A stretch of 64,000 bases of DNA from CAYONZ01 sp964405465 (lineage in GTDB: Bacteria > Bdellovibrionota > Bdellovibrionia > Bdellovibrionales > JAMPXM01). Below the pieces are notes generated by a model. That model was not told the DNA's origin, did not search any database, and worked only from the letters and a program-made list of their open reading frames with translations. The position numbers were made by a program, and so were the translations under genes. Of this stretch, positions 26,644 to 35,996 are shown piece by piece; the first letter of the stretch is position 1; every line of letters starts with the position of its first letter. Where the stretch lies: contig CAYONZ010000002.1 in NCBI GenBank assembly GCA_964405465.1, positions 62,001-126,000 on the forward strand, read 5' to 3'.

Positions 26644-27534
26644 GTGGATAAATCATTAGCAATTCGACAGTCAACCGGCCAGCCTTTAGCTGCGTCGTCA
26701 GAAAGTCCCACACTAAAGCAGTGGTTAAAAAAATCGTCGATGATTTCGACACCGATTTCTAATTCCTTTGTAGTTTCAATCGATAAGGATCTGGCTTTTT
26801 TTAAACGTGAGCATTCCCCGCGAGAGACCCAGGTCACTACGGATGTTTGGGGACCGTGTTGGACGTTGGCGTTGACTTGCCCTGCTCCTGGAGAAGTGGC
26901 GATTCGGCGAGCGGGAGGCCAGCAGGAGATCGTCGGTCCTGTAGCAATCTGGATTCCGCCGTTTTCTTTGGTTGAATGGGTCGTGAGTCCTTGTACGATT
27001 TGGTGGTATGCGTATCTCTCGTCAGCAAAAGTACCAACTGATCTTCCGCAGCGGGCGATGATTTTCCCATGGTCTACGGATGTTTTGCCAAAGAATTCTG
27101 AAGAAATTTTTCAATTGGTTCGAACCAGTCAGGATCGACTCTTGATCGAGAAAGAAGAGCAGGTGTCTGCCGTAGGCTCTCGAACCAAGAGCTATTTAGA
27201 CAAGCATTTTACCGAAGACGTGAGTGTGAAAGAAATGGCTGCTGACCTTGGATACTCGCATTCAGTGATGAGTCGGTACTTTAAAAAACAATTTGGTATG
27301 GCGCCGGTGGCATATCGGAAGAAAATGCGCCTGTTTGAGGCCATGAACCAAATGATCATTCACGGAAGAACTGCACGTTCCACCAGTCTAGAGCTTGGAT
27401 TTCAAGATTTTTCAGTTTTCTTTAAGCATTTTTGTGCGCAATTTCGGGCGCGACCTTCACAGTATCTTGTCACCTCAAGACATATTCGGGAACAAGCCCG
27501 ATCGGAGAAAGCGCCTCGATCGTCAGAAGCGTAA
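26644..27534 (+). CDS. AraC-family transcriptional regulator
   Basis: This 296-residue protein has a GTG start with a weak GAG site upstream. The N-terminal ~175 residues form a cupin-like sensing part (VGPVAIWIPPFSLVEWVV). The C-terminal ~100 residues are the two-helix-turn-helix AraC domain: VSVKEMAADLGYSHSVMSRYFKKQ, then SLELGFQDFSVFFKHFCAQFRARPSQY. Members bind DNA as activators and respond to small ligands. It sits 64 bp upstream of the oppABC genes on the same strand, so it may control peptide uptake. That link is positional inference, and no operator was identified. Confidence 0.92.
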   Translation: MDKSLAIRQSTGQPLAASSESPTLKQWLKKSSMISTPISNSFVVSIDKDLAFFKREHSPRETQVTTDVWGPCWTLALTCPAPGEVAIRRAGGQQEIVGPVAIWIPPFSLVEWVVSPCTIWWYAYLSSAKVPTDLPQRAMIFPWSTDVLPKNSEEIFQLVRTSQDRLLIEKEEQVSAVGSRTKSYLDKHFTEDVSVKEMAADLGYSHSVMSRYFKKQFGMAPVAYRKKMRLFEAMNQMIIHGRTARSTSLELGFQDFSVFFKHFCAQFRARPSQYLVTSRHIREQARSEKAPRSSEA

Positions 27535-27598
27535 ATCTTGACTTTATCTTTACAGGTGAGTTCAAATTCATGCAGTCATTTGTTTGAAGGAGACCTGC

Positions 27599-29272
27599 AT
27601 GGATCGGCTATCGATGAGTTCAAGAAAATTGTTTTTTCGCAGTCTTCTTCCTGCGTCTTTGTCTGGAGCCGTGATTGCAATTGCACTTGTGTTCTCGGCT
27701 TGTACCAAGAAAACTCGCCAAATTGAATTGGACACTCCCCATGGAAAATTGAGTTTGCCCATAAGTGAAACACTTCGTATTAACCTGTCGACTGAGCCAC
27801 CTACTTTGGATTGGAATAAAGCGACAGACACGGTGTCTTCGCAGATCGTAGACAATATCATGGCGGGTTTGGTGAGTTACGATCTCTTAGATAAAAATTT
27901 GCGGCTTCGTCCATCATTGGCCGCAAAGTGGGAATCTTCAAAAGATGCCAAGAAATGGATTTTTAATCTGCGCAACGATGTGGTTTGGACCGATGGAGTT
28001 CCGTTTCAGGCCCAGCAGGTCGTTGATAGCTGGCGGCGCTTGCTTGAGCCGCAAACCGCATCAGAGTATGCCTACTTTCTTTTTGCGATAAAGAATGCCA
28101 AAGCCTTTAATGAAGGGAAGATCAAAGATTTTTCAATGGTCGGGGTGCGGGTGCTTTCACCAGCGCAAATCGAAGTTGAATTAGATCAACCTATGGCGTA
28201 TTTTCCTTCGCTTCTCACACATTCCTCAACCTATCCCATTCGCCTAGATTTGATTCAAAAGTTTGGCGACAAGTGGACGGACGCTGAAAACATGCAAGGG
28301 TTGGGACCTTTTAAGCTTCGGGCCTGGCAGCACGATAAAATGATTGTGCTTGAACGCAACGACAAGTTTTTCGGTGAACGACCTCAAGATAAAAATTTGG
28401 TTAAATATATCGCGGCCTATATGATCATCGAACAATCAACGGCGATTAATCTTTTCGATTCCGGACAACTTGATGCTTTAGATAGTTTGCCCTCGGCAGA
28501 ACTCAAAACTCTCAGCCTTCGACCTGAGTTTTCTAGTGATGGAATCCTTCGTACTTATTTTTATGGCCTTAATGTTAGTAAGGCGCCACTCAATAATCCT
28601 CTGGTGCGGCAGGCACTTGCCTATGCGATTGACCGCCAGGAACTGGTGCAGATATTGGCTGGCGGCCAAATTCCTATTCAAGGATGGCTTCCTCCAGGGG
28701 TGTTGGGGTATGAGGCCGATCGAGGTTTAAGTTTTTCTCCACAAAAAGCTCGGGAACTTTTGCAAAAAGCTGGTTTTAGCGACCTCGCAAATTTTCCTAA
28801 ATTGACGTTGGGATTTAATACCAATGAAGACAATCAAAGAATTGGTGAAAACATCCAAGCGCAGTTGAAAAAAAACCTAGGCATCAGTATCGAGTTGAAA
28901 AATGAGGAATGGAAAGTTTTTTTAAATTCACTCAAAACTGATGCCCCTCATATTTTTCGTTCAGGATGGCAGGCCGATTTTCCGGATCCAGATAATTTTA
29001 TGAATCTGATGACCAGTTTCTCTGAAAATAATCGAACTAAGTGGAAAAATAAAAAGTTTGATGATCTCGTCAAACAGGGGTCGGCAGAGACTTCGGTAGA
29101 AAAACGAATTAAGATCTATTCTGAGGCTGCAAGGCTTTTGGTCGAAGAAGAGGCTCCGGTTATTCCGCTGTTTAATGGAGTCTCTCAGCATTTAATTTCG
29201 TCACGTGTGGAGCATTATCCCGTCAACTCCATGACAAAGTATATATACACGGCTGTAACTCTTAAGAGATAG
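27599..29272 (+). CDS. oppA: ABC transporter peptide-binding lipoprotein (OppA-like)
   Basis: The ATG at 27599 has AAGGAG 7 nt upstream. The 557-residue product has a lipoprotein signal ending VFSAC, so it is probably anchored in a membrane through Cys. It belongs to the SBP_bac_5 family: LRINLSTEPPTLDWNKATD at the mature N-terminus, LRPSLAAKWESSKDAKKWIFNLR, then VRQALAYAIDRQELVQ and GWQADFPDPDNFMNL. The binding protein captures oligopeptides and hands them to the OppBC channel. Start of an operon with oppB (abutting) and oppC. The ligand is not readable from sequence; dipeptides or other oligomers are possible. Confidence 0.93.
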   Translation: MDRLSMSSRKLFFRSLLPASLSGAVIAIALVFSACTKKTRQIELDTPHGKLSLPISETLRINLSTEPPTLDWNKATDTVSSQIVDNIMAGLVSYDLLDKNLRLRPSLAAKWESSKDAKKWIFNLRNDVVWTDGVPFQAQQVVDSWRRLLEPQTASEYAYFLFAIKNAKAFNEGKIKDFSMVGVRVLSPAQIEVELDQPMAYFPSLLTHSSTYPIRLDLIQKFGDKWTDAENMQGLGPFKLRAWQHDKMIVLERNDKFFGERPQDKNLVKYIAAYMIIEQSTAINLFDSGQLDALDSLPSAELKTLSLRPEFSSDGILRTYFYGLNVSKAPLNNPLVRQALAYAIDRQELVQILAGGQIPIQGWLPPGVLGYEADRGLSFSPQKARELLQKAGFSDLANFPKLTLGFNTNEDNQRIGENIQAQLKKNLGISIELKNEEWKVFLNSLKTDAPHIFRSGWQADFPDPDNFMNLMTSFSENNRTKWKNKKFDDLVKQGSAETSVEKRIKIYSEAARLLVEEEAPVIPLFNGVSQHLISSRVEHYPVNSMTKYIYTAVTLKR

Positions 29273-29275
29273 GTG

Positions 29276-30385
29276 ATGATGAGGATTCTCAGGCAGAAGT
29301 TAGGTTTGATTTTCATATGCGGAGTCATGGCATTTGTGATCTGCGGTGTATTTCTTGATTTGGGTGAATTTGAAATTCCGACGATGTTTTGGTGGTTGGC
29401 ATTTTCTTGGAGCCTTTTGAGTGTGGTGTATGGAGTGCTTTTGCACCGTGTGGGCAAATACGTTCTTAAAAGATGTTTTGAAGCGGTTTTTGTGATGTGG
29501 GTTATCGCGACGCTAACCTTCACTATGCTTCGCGTGCTTCCCGGCGGCCCATTTGATCAAGAGAAGGCCTTGCCTCCCGAGGTCAAAGCCAATATTGAAG
29601 CAAAGTATGGACTAAGTGATTCGCTGCCTAAACAGTATCAAAATTTTATGGTGGGCCTTCTTCATGGAGACCTGGGTGAGTCGTATAAATATATTGGCCG
29701 CTCTGTCTCAGATATCATTAAAGAAACTCTTCCGAGCTCGATGCAATTGGGTTTCTACTCGTTGCTTATTGCATACATAATGGGTTTACCACTTGGTATT
29801 TTCGCAGCTTCTCGACACAACTCTTTTTGGGATAGTTTTGCCATGCTCTTTGCCATCAGCGGAGTGTCTTTGCCAAGTTTTATGGTGGGTCCGATTTTTG
29901 TGATGGTGTTTAGTTTTGGCATTCCTTTCGCTGGACTTCGCGGTCTTTTGCCACCGGCATTGTGGGATACTCCATGGCATTATATTTTGCCGGTTTTAAC
30001 TCTCGGTATTCGTCCTGCAGGTGTCATTGCACGATTGGTTCGTTCGAGTGTCTTAGAAGTGATTCATTCTGACTTTGTGCGAACTGCCCATGCCAAAGGA
30101 GTGGCCCCGCGCTGGGTTTTATATAAACATGTTTTGCGAAATTCATTGATTCCACTGCTGACGATTTCAGGTCCATTGGTTGCGGGCGTGCTTTCGGGTT
30201 CCTTTGTGATTGAGATTTTGTTTGCGGTACCAGGAATGGGAAAGCACTTAGTACAGAGTGTGACCAATAGAGACTATCCTCTCATTATGGGATTAACTCT
30301 TTTGTATTCCGTGATGTTGATTGTCGCCAATTTAGCTGTCGATATTCTATATACAATTGTCGATCCTCGAATTGAGTTGGAGTAG
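29276..30385 (+). CDS. oppB: Oligopeptide ABC transporter permease (OppB-like) with extended N-terminus
   Basis: The gene begins directly after oppA; GTG at 29273 and ATG at 29276 or 29279 are all possible starts. At ~369 residues it is ~60 longer than usual OppB, because two extra hydrophobic helices precede the normal beginning (YVLKRCFEAVFVMWVIATLTFTMLRVLPGGPF). The rest is standard: a periplasmic loop with YGLSDSLPKQYQNF, and the EAA loop VRTAHAKGVAPRWVLYKHVLRNSLIPLL, which docks on the ATPase. Six further membrane helices follow. It forms the channel with OppC in the inner membrane. The extra helices are unexplained. Confidence 0.93.
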   Translation: MMRILRQKLGLIFICGVMAFVICGVFLDLGEFEIPTMFWWLAFSWSLLSVVYGVLLHRVGKYVLKRCFEAVFVMWVIATLTFTMLRVLPGGPFDQEKALPPEVKANIEAKYGLSDSLPKQYQNFMVGLLHGDLGESYKYIGRSVSDIIKETLPSSMQLGFYSLLIAYIMGLPLGIFAASRHNSFWDSFAMLFAISGVSLPSFMVGPIFVMVFSFGIPFAGLRGLLPPALWDTPWHYILPVLTLGIRPAGVIARLVRSSVLEVIHSDFVRTAHAKGVAPRWVLYKHVLRNSLIPLLTISGPLVAGVLSGSFVIEILFAVPGMGKHLVQSVTNRDYPLIMGLTLLYSVMLIVANLAVDILYTIVDPRIELE

Positions 30386-30387
30386 TC

Positions 30388-31332
30388 ATGGCCAAGCCAC
30401 GAAATTTTCCTGAAACAAATGCCACTGAACTCCAGTCGTCTTTGCGGTCTCCTCTTCAGTCTTCACGAAGCCTTTGGTCTGATTCTTGGCGTAGATTCAA
30501 AAAAAACAGAGGAGCCTATTGGTCTATGTGGTTCATTCTGTTTGTTTGTCTGGTTGCGATTTTCGCCAATTGGTTGGCGCCATATTCATTTGAAGAACAA
30601 AACATGCAGAGAATCTTAAGTTCCCCCAATTCGACCAATTGGTTTGGAACAGATAATCTTGGTCGAGACCTGATGTCTCGGGTGATTTATGGTTCCCGTA
30701 TGTCGATGGCTGTCGGAATTTTCACGGCGCTGATTTCATTGATAATCGGTGGAGTATATGGTGCCATTTCTGGATGGTATGGCGGATGGATCGATTCGGT
30801 TTTGATGAGAATTGTAGACATACTTTCGGCCATTCCTTCTCTGGTTTTACTGATTTTGGTGATGGTGGTATTCAATTCTGTTCAGATCTTCTCTAATCCA
30901 GAGTTGAAGGCCTTAACCGGAATTTTTTTGGCGTTAAGTGTGGTGGGTTGGGTCAGTCTGGCTCGGTTGGTTCGAGGCCAAGTTCTTCAGGCTAAACAAA
31001 TGTTATTTGTTGAGTCGGCCAGAGCCTTGGGAGCAAGCGGAACCGCAATTCTTTGGCGCCACATCTTCCCAAACATTTTAGGTCCTATCATTGTGATCTT
31101 AACATTTCAGATTCCGTCGAATGTTCTTTTTGAAAGTTTTTTGAGTTTTATCGGTCTCGGTCTGCAACCACCCTATAGTTCTTGGGGAGTTTTGGCCAAT
31201 GATGGTTGGCGGGCAAAGTCGTTTCCACATTTGATTGTATTTCCTGGAGCGGCTTTGTTTTTTACGATGCTGGCCTTTAATCTACTGGGCGATGGTCTAC
31301 GTGACGCCTTTGATCCAAAGACAAAAAACTAG
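30388..31332 (+). CDS. oppC: Oligopeptide ABC transporter permease (OppC-like)
   Basis: This 314-residue protein starts 2 bp after the oppB stop. An N-terminal cytoplasmic segment (LWSDSWRRFKKNRGAYWSMW) precedes the first helix, typical of OppC. The loop FGTDNLGRDLMSRVIYGSRMS and the EAA motif ESARALGASGTAILWRHIFPNILGPI are family signatures. It pairs with OppB to form the transmembrane channel. No OppD/OppF ATPase gene follows; the next gene is an unrelated exported protein after a palindromic element, so the ATPase must come from elsewhere in the genome. Confidence 0.95.
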   Translation: MAKPRNFPETNATELQSSLRSPLQSSRSLWSDSWRRFKKNRGAYWSMWFILFVCLVAIFANWLAPYSFEEQNMQRILSSPNSTNWFGTDNLGRDLMSRVIYGSRMSMAVGIFTALISLIIGGVYGAISGWYGGWIDSVLMRIVDILSAIPSLVLLILVMVVFNSVQIFSNPELKALTGIFLALSVVGWVSLARLVRGQVLQAKQMLFVESARALGASGTAILWRHIFPNILGPIIVILTFQIPSNVLFESFLSFIGLGLQPPYSSWGVLANDGWRAKSFPHLIVFPGAALFFTMLAFNLLGDGLRDAFDPKTKN

Positions 31333-31390
31333 ATGATCTGGGTTTTCTAATTTTGGTCTGTGTTTTACGTCTTTTTTGAATTTGTTTGAG

Positions 31391-31551
31391 TAGGGCGTGT
31401 CCTCAATTGGTCGGACGTCGCGAGCGGAAGCAATAGAAATGAGTTGAAGGCACGAGGAGGAGAAATAGTGGTGCTATTTCGACGACGAGCAACGCTCAAA
31501 TCGTTTCTATTGCTTTTGCGTAGTAGTCTAGCCAATTGAGGACACGCCCTA
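31391..31551 (+). mobile_element. 161-bp palindromic MITE-like element, copy 1
   Basis: The element starts TAGGGCGTGTCCTCAATTGG and ends with the exact reverse complement, giving 20-bp perfect terminal inverted repeats. Internal complementary segments (GCAATAGAAA with TTTCTATTGC, GAAATAG with CTATTTC) let the whole unit fold into one hairpin. The ends read TA, which would match TA target duplication. It differs at two positions from copy 2 and at four from copy 3. It lies downstream of oppC and encodes no protein. Confidence 0.85.
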
Positions 31552-31599
31552 ATCTCCACTGAAATTTCGGCCGTAAAATGCCGAAATCAATGAGTGCAG

Positions 31600-32346
31600 A
31601 TGATCAAGAACTTAAAATCAACAAAACGATTGCGCCTCAGACTGCGGCATATGATTGGTGTATGTCTTTTGCTGCTCGTGTTTAGCCTGCTTTATGCTGT
31701 CGATGCCGCGGTTCAGGAGCAAGCCAGGTGTGCCCGATGGTCAAGTCTTGAATCGGCAAAAATTTCGTTTGAACGTTTAAAAGAGTCGACGAATCAAAAC
31801 CCAATTTTGTTTTCCATGATTTCTGAAAGCCACTTAAAAAAGTATCAAGAATGGCTTGGTCAGAATACACATCCACTTGATCCAAATACCTGTATCTCTT
31901 CCGAGAGCATTTGGAGTCTTCCCAATCTTTGGAAGTTGATGTTGCGGCATGAGTATCGCGAGTGGCTTAACTTTAGGAGACAAGGGATAAGTTGGCAGGA
32001 GCGTTCGCATTCGCGGTGGCTATCTTTGCAAAAAAATTGGCTCAATATTGAGGCCGAGTTGCGGGCTGACCGTAGGTTGATCTGTCATTCTAAAACTGAA
32101 TTCATGCGATTGGCCAGAGTTCGAACAGAGTTTGAGAGATCTTGTGGTGAGCAATTGAATCTCGAACGCACCTCGGCCTCAGAAAAAAAATCAAAGAAAA
32201 ATAAAATCTGCACGTTTGAAAATCAAAAACGTATTGGAGCTTTCGCTAGCCAGGCTAATGAGCAGTTCACATTGAATCTAAGCAAGTATAAAAAGAAGTG
32301 GGGCAATGAAATGGCTCATGAGGTCTCATGTGATGCGAAAGAATAA
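31600..32346 (+). CDS. Exported protein of unknown function
   Basis: This ~248-residue protein has a very basic N-terminus (KNLKSTKRLRLRLRH), then a hydrophobic helix (MIGVCLLLLVFSLLYAVDAA) that can act as a signal peptide or anchor. The start is uncertain (GTG at 31594, ATG at 31600, or a later Met), since no strong ribosome binding site is seen. The mature part is helical, rich in Arg, Trp and Glu, with several Cys (ARCARW, NTCISSES, RLICHSK, ERSCGEQL). No domain was recognised. It overlaps the start of the TPR/propeller gene by 14 nt, so the two probably work in the same process. Confidence 0.75.
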   Translation: MIKNLKSTKRLRLRLRHMIGVCLLLLVFSLLYAVDAAVQEQARCARWSSLESAKISFERLKESTNQNPILFSMISESHLKKYQEWLGQNTHPLDPNTCISSESIWSLPNLWKLMLRHEYREWLNFRRQGISWQERSHSRWLSLQKNWLNIEAELRADRRLICHSKTEFMRLARVRTEFERSCGEQLNLERTSASEKKSKKNKICTFENQKRIGAFASQANEQFTLNLSKYKKKWGNEMAHEVSCDAKE

Positions 32347-34108
32347 TTTACTAGCTCACTGCCTAAAGTCTATCTTCCATAAAATAGGGATGTTGTCTCG
32401 GGCTGTGTTGGTGTTGGTATTCGCTTTGGCGACATCTCCAGAGGTTTTCGCTGTTGAAAATGATGAACCACTGACATGTATGTCTCCTGTGGCGAAAGAT
32501 CACCTTCTCAAAGGTTTTTCGCTACAAAAGGACAGTAACACTGACGAAGCTCTAGTTGAATATAAATCTTGTTTAGCTATTGAACCCAAGTGTGTTTCTT
32601 GCCTCTATGAAATGGGCTGGTCTTTTTGGAAAAAAGGTTTGTGGCGCGAAGTGATTGGCACCTGGCAGGAAGTATTGAAGATTGATCCTGAGCATGTCAA
32701 AGCGACGCAGTTTTTGGAGACAGCCAAGCAGAATCTAGAAACCGTAGAAAAGAAAAACAAGGTGCAAGTCTTTCGCCTGCAAACACCAATCCTAAGTGAG
32801 TCGGTACCAGTTGATGCTCCGGTGAAGATGATTTTTGTTTCGCGGTGGCAAGCCTACAATCCGAATTCAGATGGGAACCTCGATCATTTTGATACCGATA
32901 TAGATTCACCCAAATCGGTAAATTTTAGTCCAGATGGCAAGCAAGTGTATGTAAATTCACTTGAAGGAGCAAAAACCGTTGTCATCGATTCTGAGGGCTT
33001 CAAAAAAGTAGCAGTGATCAAACATCGATTCACCAAAGAGGACGCTTCCCTTTTTTCGCCGACACCGCCTTTTGATTACAAGTTTGCAAAAGACAATAAA
33101 ACTCCAAATGTATTTACGGGTAAGCCAGTCGAATCGGTTCTTACACACTCAGGAAAATTCTTGTGGGTTCCTTACTATCGCCGCAGTTATGATACTCGCA
33201 GCGTTGAACCATCTGCGATGGCACTGATTCGAACCGCCACTAATCAAATTATTAAGGTATTTCACACTGGTCCGATTGCGAAATATGTACAGGTTTCTCC
33301 AAATCAAAAATGGTTGGCTGTTTCTCATTGGGGAGACAATACGGTGGGTCTTTTTGACATCAGTGGCGACAACCCTCTGAGATTTAAAGAGCAACAGTTG
33401 TTGGTGGTTGAAGCTCGCCTCAGCTTGAAAAACCTAAAGACCGATCGTGATGAGGATTGTGGATTCTGCGTGCGAGGTTTGGCCTATTCGTCTGATAGTC
33501 GCTACCTATTTGTTTCGCGCATGCGACGCGGAGGAATTGCTATCTTCGACCTCCAAGATAAGTTCAAATATCTGGGAACAGTCTTTGGCATCAATCCTGG
33601 TCCACGAGACTTGCTACTCTCTCCTGATGGGCTAATGCTTTATTCAAGTTGCAATGCTTCGGGGACGGTTGCAAAAATTCCGGTGGCCAAGCTACTTGAG
33701 AGTTTGACCAAGATGAAAGAACAAAAGCTTGTGATCAAGCCAGCTGATCTTGAAATAAAGAAAGCATTCATTGGGTTGGGAGTTCGCAGTATCAAGACCT
33801 CTCCTGACGGTCGATTTGTTTTTGCAGCAGCCAACCAGGCGAGCGAAGTTGTGGCGATTGATACCGAGCAAATGAAAGTGGTATCACGGATAGCCGTAGA
33901 TTCATTTCCAGTTGGCTTAAGTCTGAGTCCAGATGGCCATTCGCTTTGGGTGACTTCACAAGGGCGAGCGCACAAAGGTGGAAATTCAGTCGGAGTTTTT
34001 CAAGTTCAATACAAGTCGGATGGAACGATTAAGTTATCGACGGATCCTCGTCCAAAAATAATAGACAAATTGAATCAAGAGGATGCTCAGCTCGAGACCA
34101 CAGAGTAA
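32333..34108 (+). CDS. Exported TPR and YVTN-type beta-propeller protein
   Basis: The ATG at 32333 is favoured by GAGG 9 nt upstream and gives 591 residues. A hydrophobic signal (VLVLVFALATSPEVFA) is followed by about two TPR units (HLLKGFSLQKDSNTDEALVEYKSCL and FWKKGLWREVIGTWQEVLKIDP). A long beta-propeller has repeated blades of the form SPDG/SSD-x-R-x-hydrophobic (VNFSPDGKQVYVNS, LAYSSDSRYLFVSR, LLSPDGLMLYSS, KTSPDGRFVFAA, LSPDGHSLWVTS). This pattern is the YVTN/lactonase-like propeller used for surface or periplasmic binding. No active-site motif is evident. The start overlaps the previous gene, implying coupling. Confidence 0.88.
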   Translation: MRKNNLLAHCLKSIFHKIGMLSRAVLVLVFALATSPEVFAVENDEPLTCMSPVAKDHLLKGFSLQKDSNTDEALVEYKSCLAIEPKCVSCLYEMGWSFWKKGLWREVIGTWQEVLKIDPEHVKATQFLETAKQNLETVEKKNKVQVFRLQTPILSESVPVDAPVKMIFVSRWQAYNPNSDGNLDHFDTDIDSPKSVNFSPDGKQVYVNSLEGAKTVVIDSEGFKKVAVIKHRFTKEDASLFSPTPPFDYKFAKDNKTPNVFTGKPVESVLTHSGKFLWVPYYRRSYDTRSVEPSAMALIRTATNQIIKVFHTGPIAKYVQVSPNQKWLAVSHWGDNTVGLFDISGDNPLRFKEQQLLVVEARLSLKNLKTDRDEDCGFCVRGLAYSSDSRYLFVSRMRRGGIAIFDLQDKFKYLGTVFGINPGPRDLLLSPDGLMLYSSCNASGTVAKIPVAKLLESLTKMKEQKLVIKPADLEIKKAFIGLGVRSIKTSPDGRFVFAAANQASEVVAIDTEQMKVVSRIAVDSFPVGLSLSPDGHSLWVTSQGRAHKGGNSVGVFQVQYKSDGTIKLSTDPRPKIIDKLNQEDAQLETTE

Positions 34109-34598
34109 GCCAAACATTGGTTTGCGGTTGCGACTGTCTGATTTTGCCGGTCAATTCAACTCAAACCGCTTTCAATGAAAATTGTTTATAATTTGTTGGC
34201 GAGACTAAGCATCATATTTGAAACCACAAGCGGGTAAAGTGACCCGCTAAAGGCCTGAGGTCTCCAAGCGATTGGTTTTGTAAATTAAAAGACTGAAAGT
34301 TTTCCGTTATCGATAGGCATCTATTGCGCAGAATCTGGCAGGCTGTCTAGATATTCGACACTTCATTGCCAGCCGCATTGAGCTAAATTTGTTTTGTTTA
34401 CTGAAAATGACTGGTCCCGCTCACCTGAAAAGCTCTCGGAAATCAGAGTCTTGCCTCGATTGCGATTTTCTGGCAGCAAAATGTCTCACTTCAAAACGTT
34501 GGGCGCACTTTTTGAAACGCTTGTTACTGGTTAGTCAATTTACAATCTTATTTTTCGTGGTTCGGTGGGACTGCGCGATTGCTTTTGAAGGAGCTTCT
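34109..34598. other. 490-bp region between the propeller and the Ser/Pro-rich protein
   Basis: It contains a small hairpin at 34229-34248. An open frame from 34389 continues into the next gene, but the strong AAGGAG site at ~34588 marks the real start, so the upstream 70 codons are probably untranslated. No RNA gene was recognised. Confidence 0.5.
34229..34248. terminator. Possible terminator hairpin
   Basis: AGCGGGT and ACCCGCT form a 7-bp GC-rich stem with a 6-nt loop, 120 bp after the propeller gene stop. No T run follows, so termination would be Rho-linked or weak. Confidence 0.35.
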
Positions 34599-35687
34599 AT
34601 GAAACATCTTAAAAATCACTTTGGTCTTTCGGTATTCTTGTTGAGCCAGTTGGCCGTGTCTGTCGCATTTGCCGATGTGATAGCTGAAGGGCAGACTCCG
34701 CAAACAAAAAGTCCATTTAATATCAAATTACTCGGCGGTGGCCAGGCGAGCCCAGCGCAGGATTCTGCAGGCATTGCTTCAAAAGATTCAGCAGCAAAAA
34801 ATGCACAACCTAAAGCAGAAAAGACCAAGGTTGCAGGTGCGGGTGGAACCGCTACAGCTTCCCCTGAAGTTCTGAAGCCATCCGTGAAACCAGGAGCGAC
34901 AAATTCGCCGTCAAAGGCAAAGCCGGCAGAGAAAATTCCAGTCTCTAAAAATACACATTTTAAAGAAAGTCCTGCCAAAGAAAAAACTAAAGACACTCAG
35001 AATTCAAAATCTAATTCAAGCCCAAGCTCAAGCCCAAGCCCAAGCAAAAAAAATGAAACTGCAAAAAATGGAACTGTAACATCCGCGAAACCAATGACTC
35101 CCTCGCAGCCAATGAATCCTTCGCAGATTGAACAGCAAGTTAAAAATATTGACCCTAAGGCTAATTATGTTGCTCCAAAAAAGCAGGCGCATAAAAGACA
35201 CAAAGCTCGTCGTCATACAATGACAGGGCAGGTGACTCCCGCTGCCGTCTACCCTGAGGTGATAGTGCGGCCAAATGAGCAAGTCTGTTTGAGCGGCGTT
35301 CAAGGTCGATTTGAAACAGAGGGGTCGTCTTCTCGTCAGTCTCCAGCAGCTGCGATGACGATCGCTCATGATGCGGCAAACGACACGGTCGAGCGTGCAG
35401 CTGACGGCGACATCGTAACGAAAATGTATTCGATTAACCTTGCGATCTATTCACAAGATCGAAGCCAACAAGCGCCGGTGTGTGTTTTGAGTGGCCAGGT
35501 CGCTGGTGATCTTTGTGCATATGGCTCAGCTCTTCGTGTGAACTTGGCGCAAGGATGTCAAATTCGCTTGTATCCAGATTCAACCCAGAACGTGATGCGC
35601 ATTCGCTACAACGAGGCTTGTTTAACAAACCTTTGTGGTTCTGCAGTGAAGTGGCAAGATATCTATTTCTCTACATCAAGCCGATAG
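34599..35687 (+). CDS. Exported Lys/Ser/Pro-rich protein with cysteine-rich C-terminal domain
   Basis: The ATG at 34599 has AAGGAG 6 nt upstream and a signal peptide (LSVFLLSQLAVSVAFA). The 362-residue protein has a long low-complexity middle (residues ~45-215) rich in Lys, Ser, Pro and Ala, with an SPSSSPSPS run coded by a 6-bp repeat. The C-terminal ~150 residues look folded: VCLSGVQGRF, VCVLSGQVAGDLCAYG, CQIRLYP and RYNEACLTNLCGSAVKW, with six or more Cys that may form disulfides. This is a tether-plus-domain layout for a surface or periplasmic protein. No family was recognised. Confidence 0.8.
   Translation: MKHLKNHFGLSVFLLSQLAVSVAFADVIAEGQTPQTKSPFNIKLLGGGQASPAQDSAGIASKDSAAKNAQPKAEKTKVAGAGGTATASPEVLKPSVKPGATNSPSKAKPAEKIPVSKNTHFKESPAKEKTKDTQNSKSNSSPSSSPSPSKKNETAKNGTVTSAKPMTPSQPMNPSQIEQQVKNIDPKANYVAPKKQAHKRHKARRHTMTGQVTPAAVYPEVIVRPNEQVCLSGVQGRFETEGSSSRQSPAAAMTIAHDAANDTVERAADGDIVTKMYSINLAIYSQDRSQQAPVCVLSGQVAGDLCAYGSALRVNLAQGCQIRLYPDSTQNVMRIRYNEACLTNLCGSAVKWQDIYFSTSSR
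35018..35045 (+). repeat. 6-bp tandem repeat coding Ser-Pro
   Basis: AAGCCC/AAGCTC is repeated about four times inside the low-complexity linker. It is in frame, so slippage by whole units would only lengthen or shorten the linker. Confidence 0.7.
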
Positions 35688-35996
35688 TGTTCAACCGAAA
35701 GTGAATTTGAAAACAAAAAACTGCTGAGATCGAGAGCAAGGCTTGCCCAGTGACTCTCGATTTCTTTTTTCCGTAGTCCATGACGTAATCAAAAGCACCG
35801 AGCTGCAAGCCGGCCAATTCAAAACCCAGATAGGTCGAACACTGATGGTCTAGAAAAACGGCTAGAATTTTTCTGACATCTATCCGAAGAGTGGCAAAGT
35901 TAAGCATTCAGAACGGTCTCGAGCTGCAACCTAGCTTGATTTCATACTTAAAATTGGCGACGATAGAACTCATTCTATTTCATCGGAGAGTTGCGC
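35688..35996. other. 309-bp gap; no confident gene
   Basis: A reverse 78-codon frame (35671-35907) covers most of it and has fairly natural codon use. It lacks a clear ribosome binding site and a recognisable domain, and a stop lies just upstream of its ATG. It may be a gene remnant. No RNA or repeat was seen. Confidence 0.4.

Noticed and set aside
35671..35907. 78-codon reverse frame between two forward genes
   Set aside because: Codon use looks plausible, but there is no ribosome binding site or domain and it overlaps the end of a better supported gene. A gene remnant cannot be excluded.
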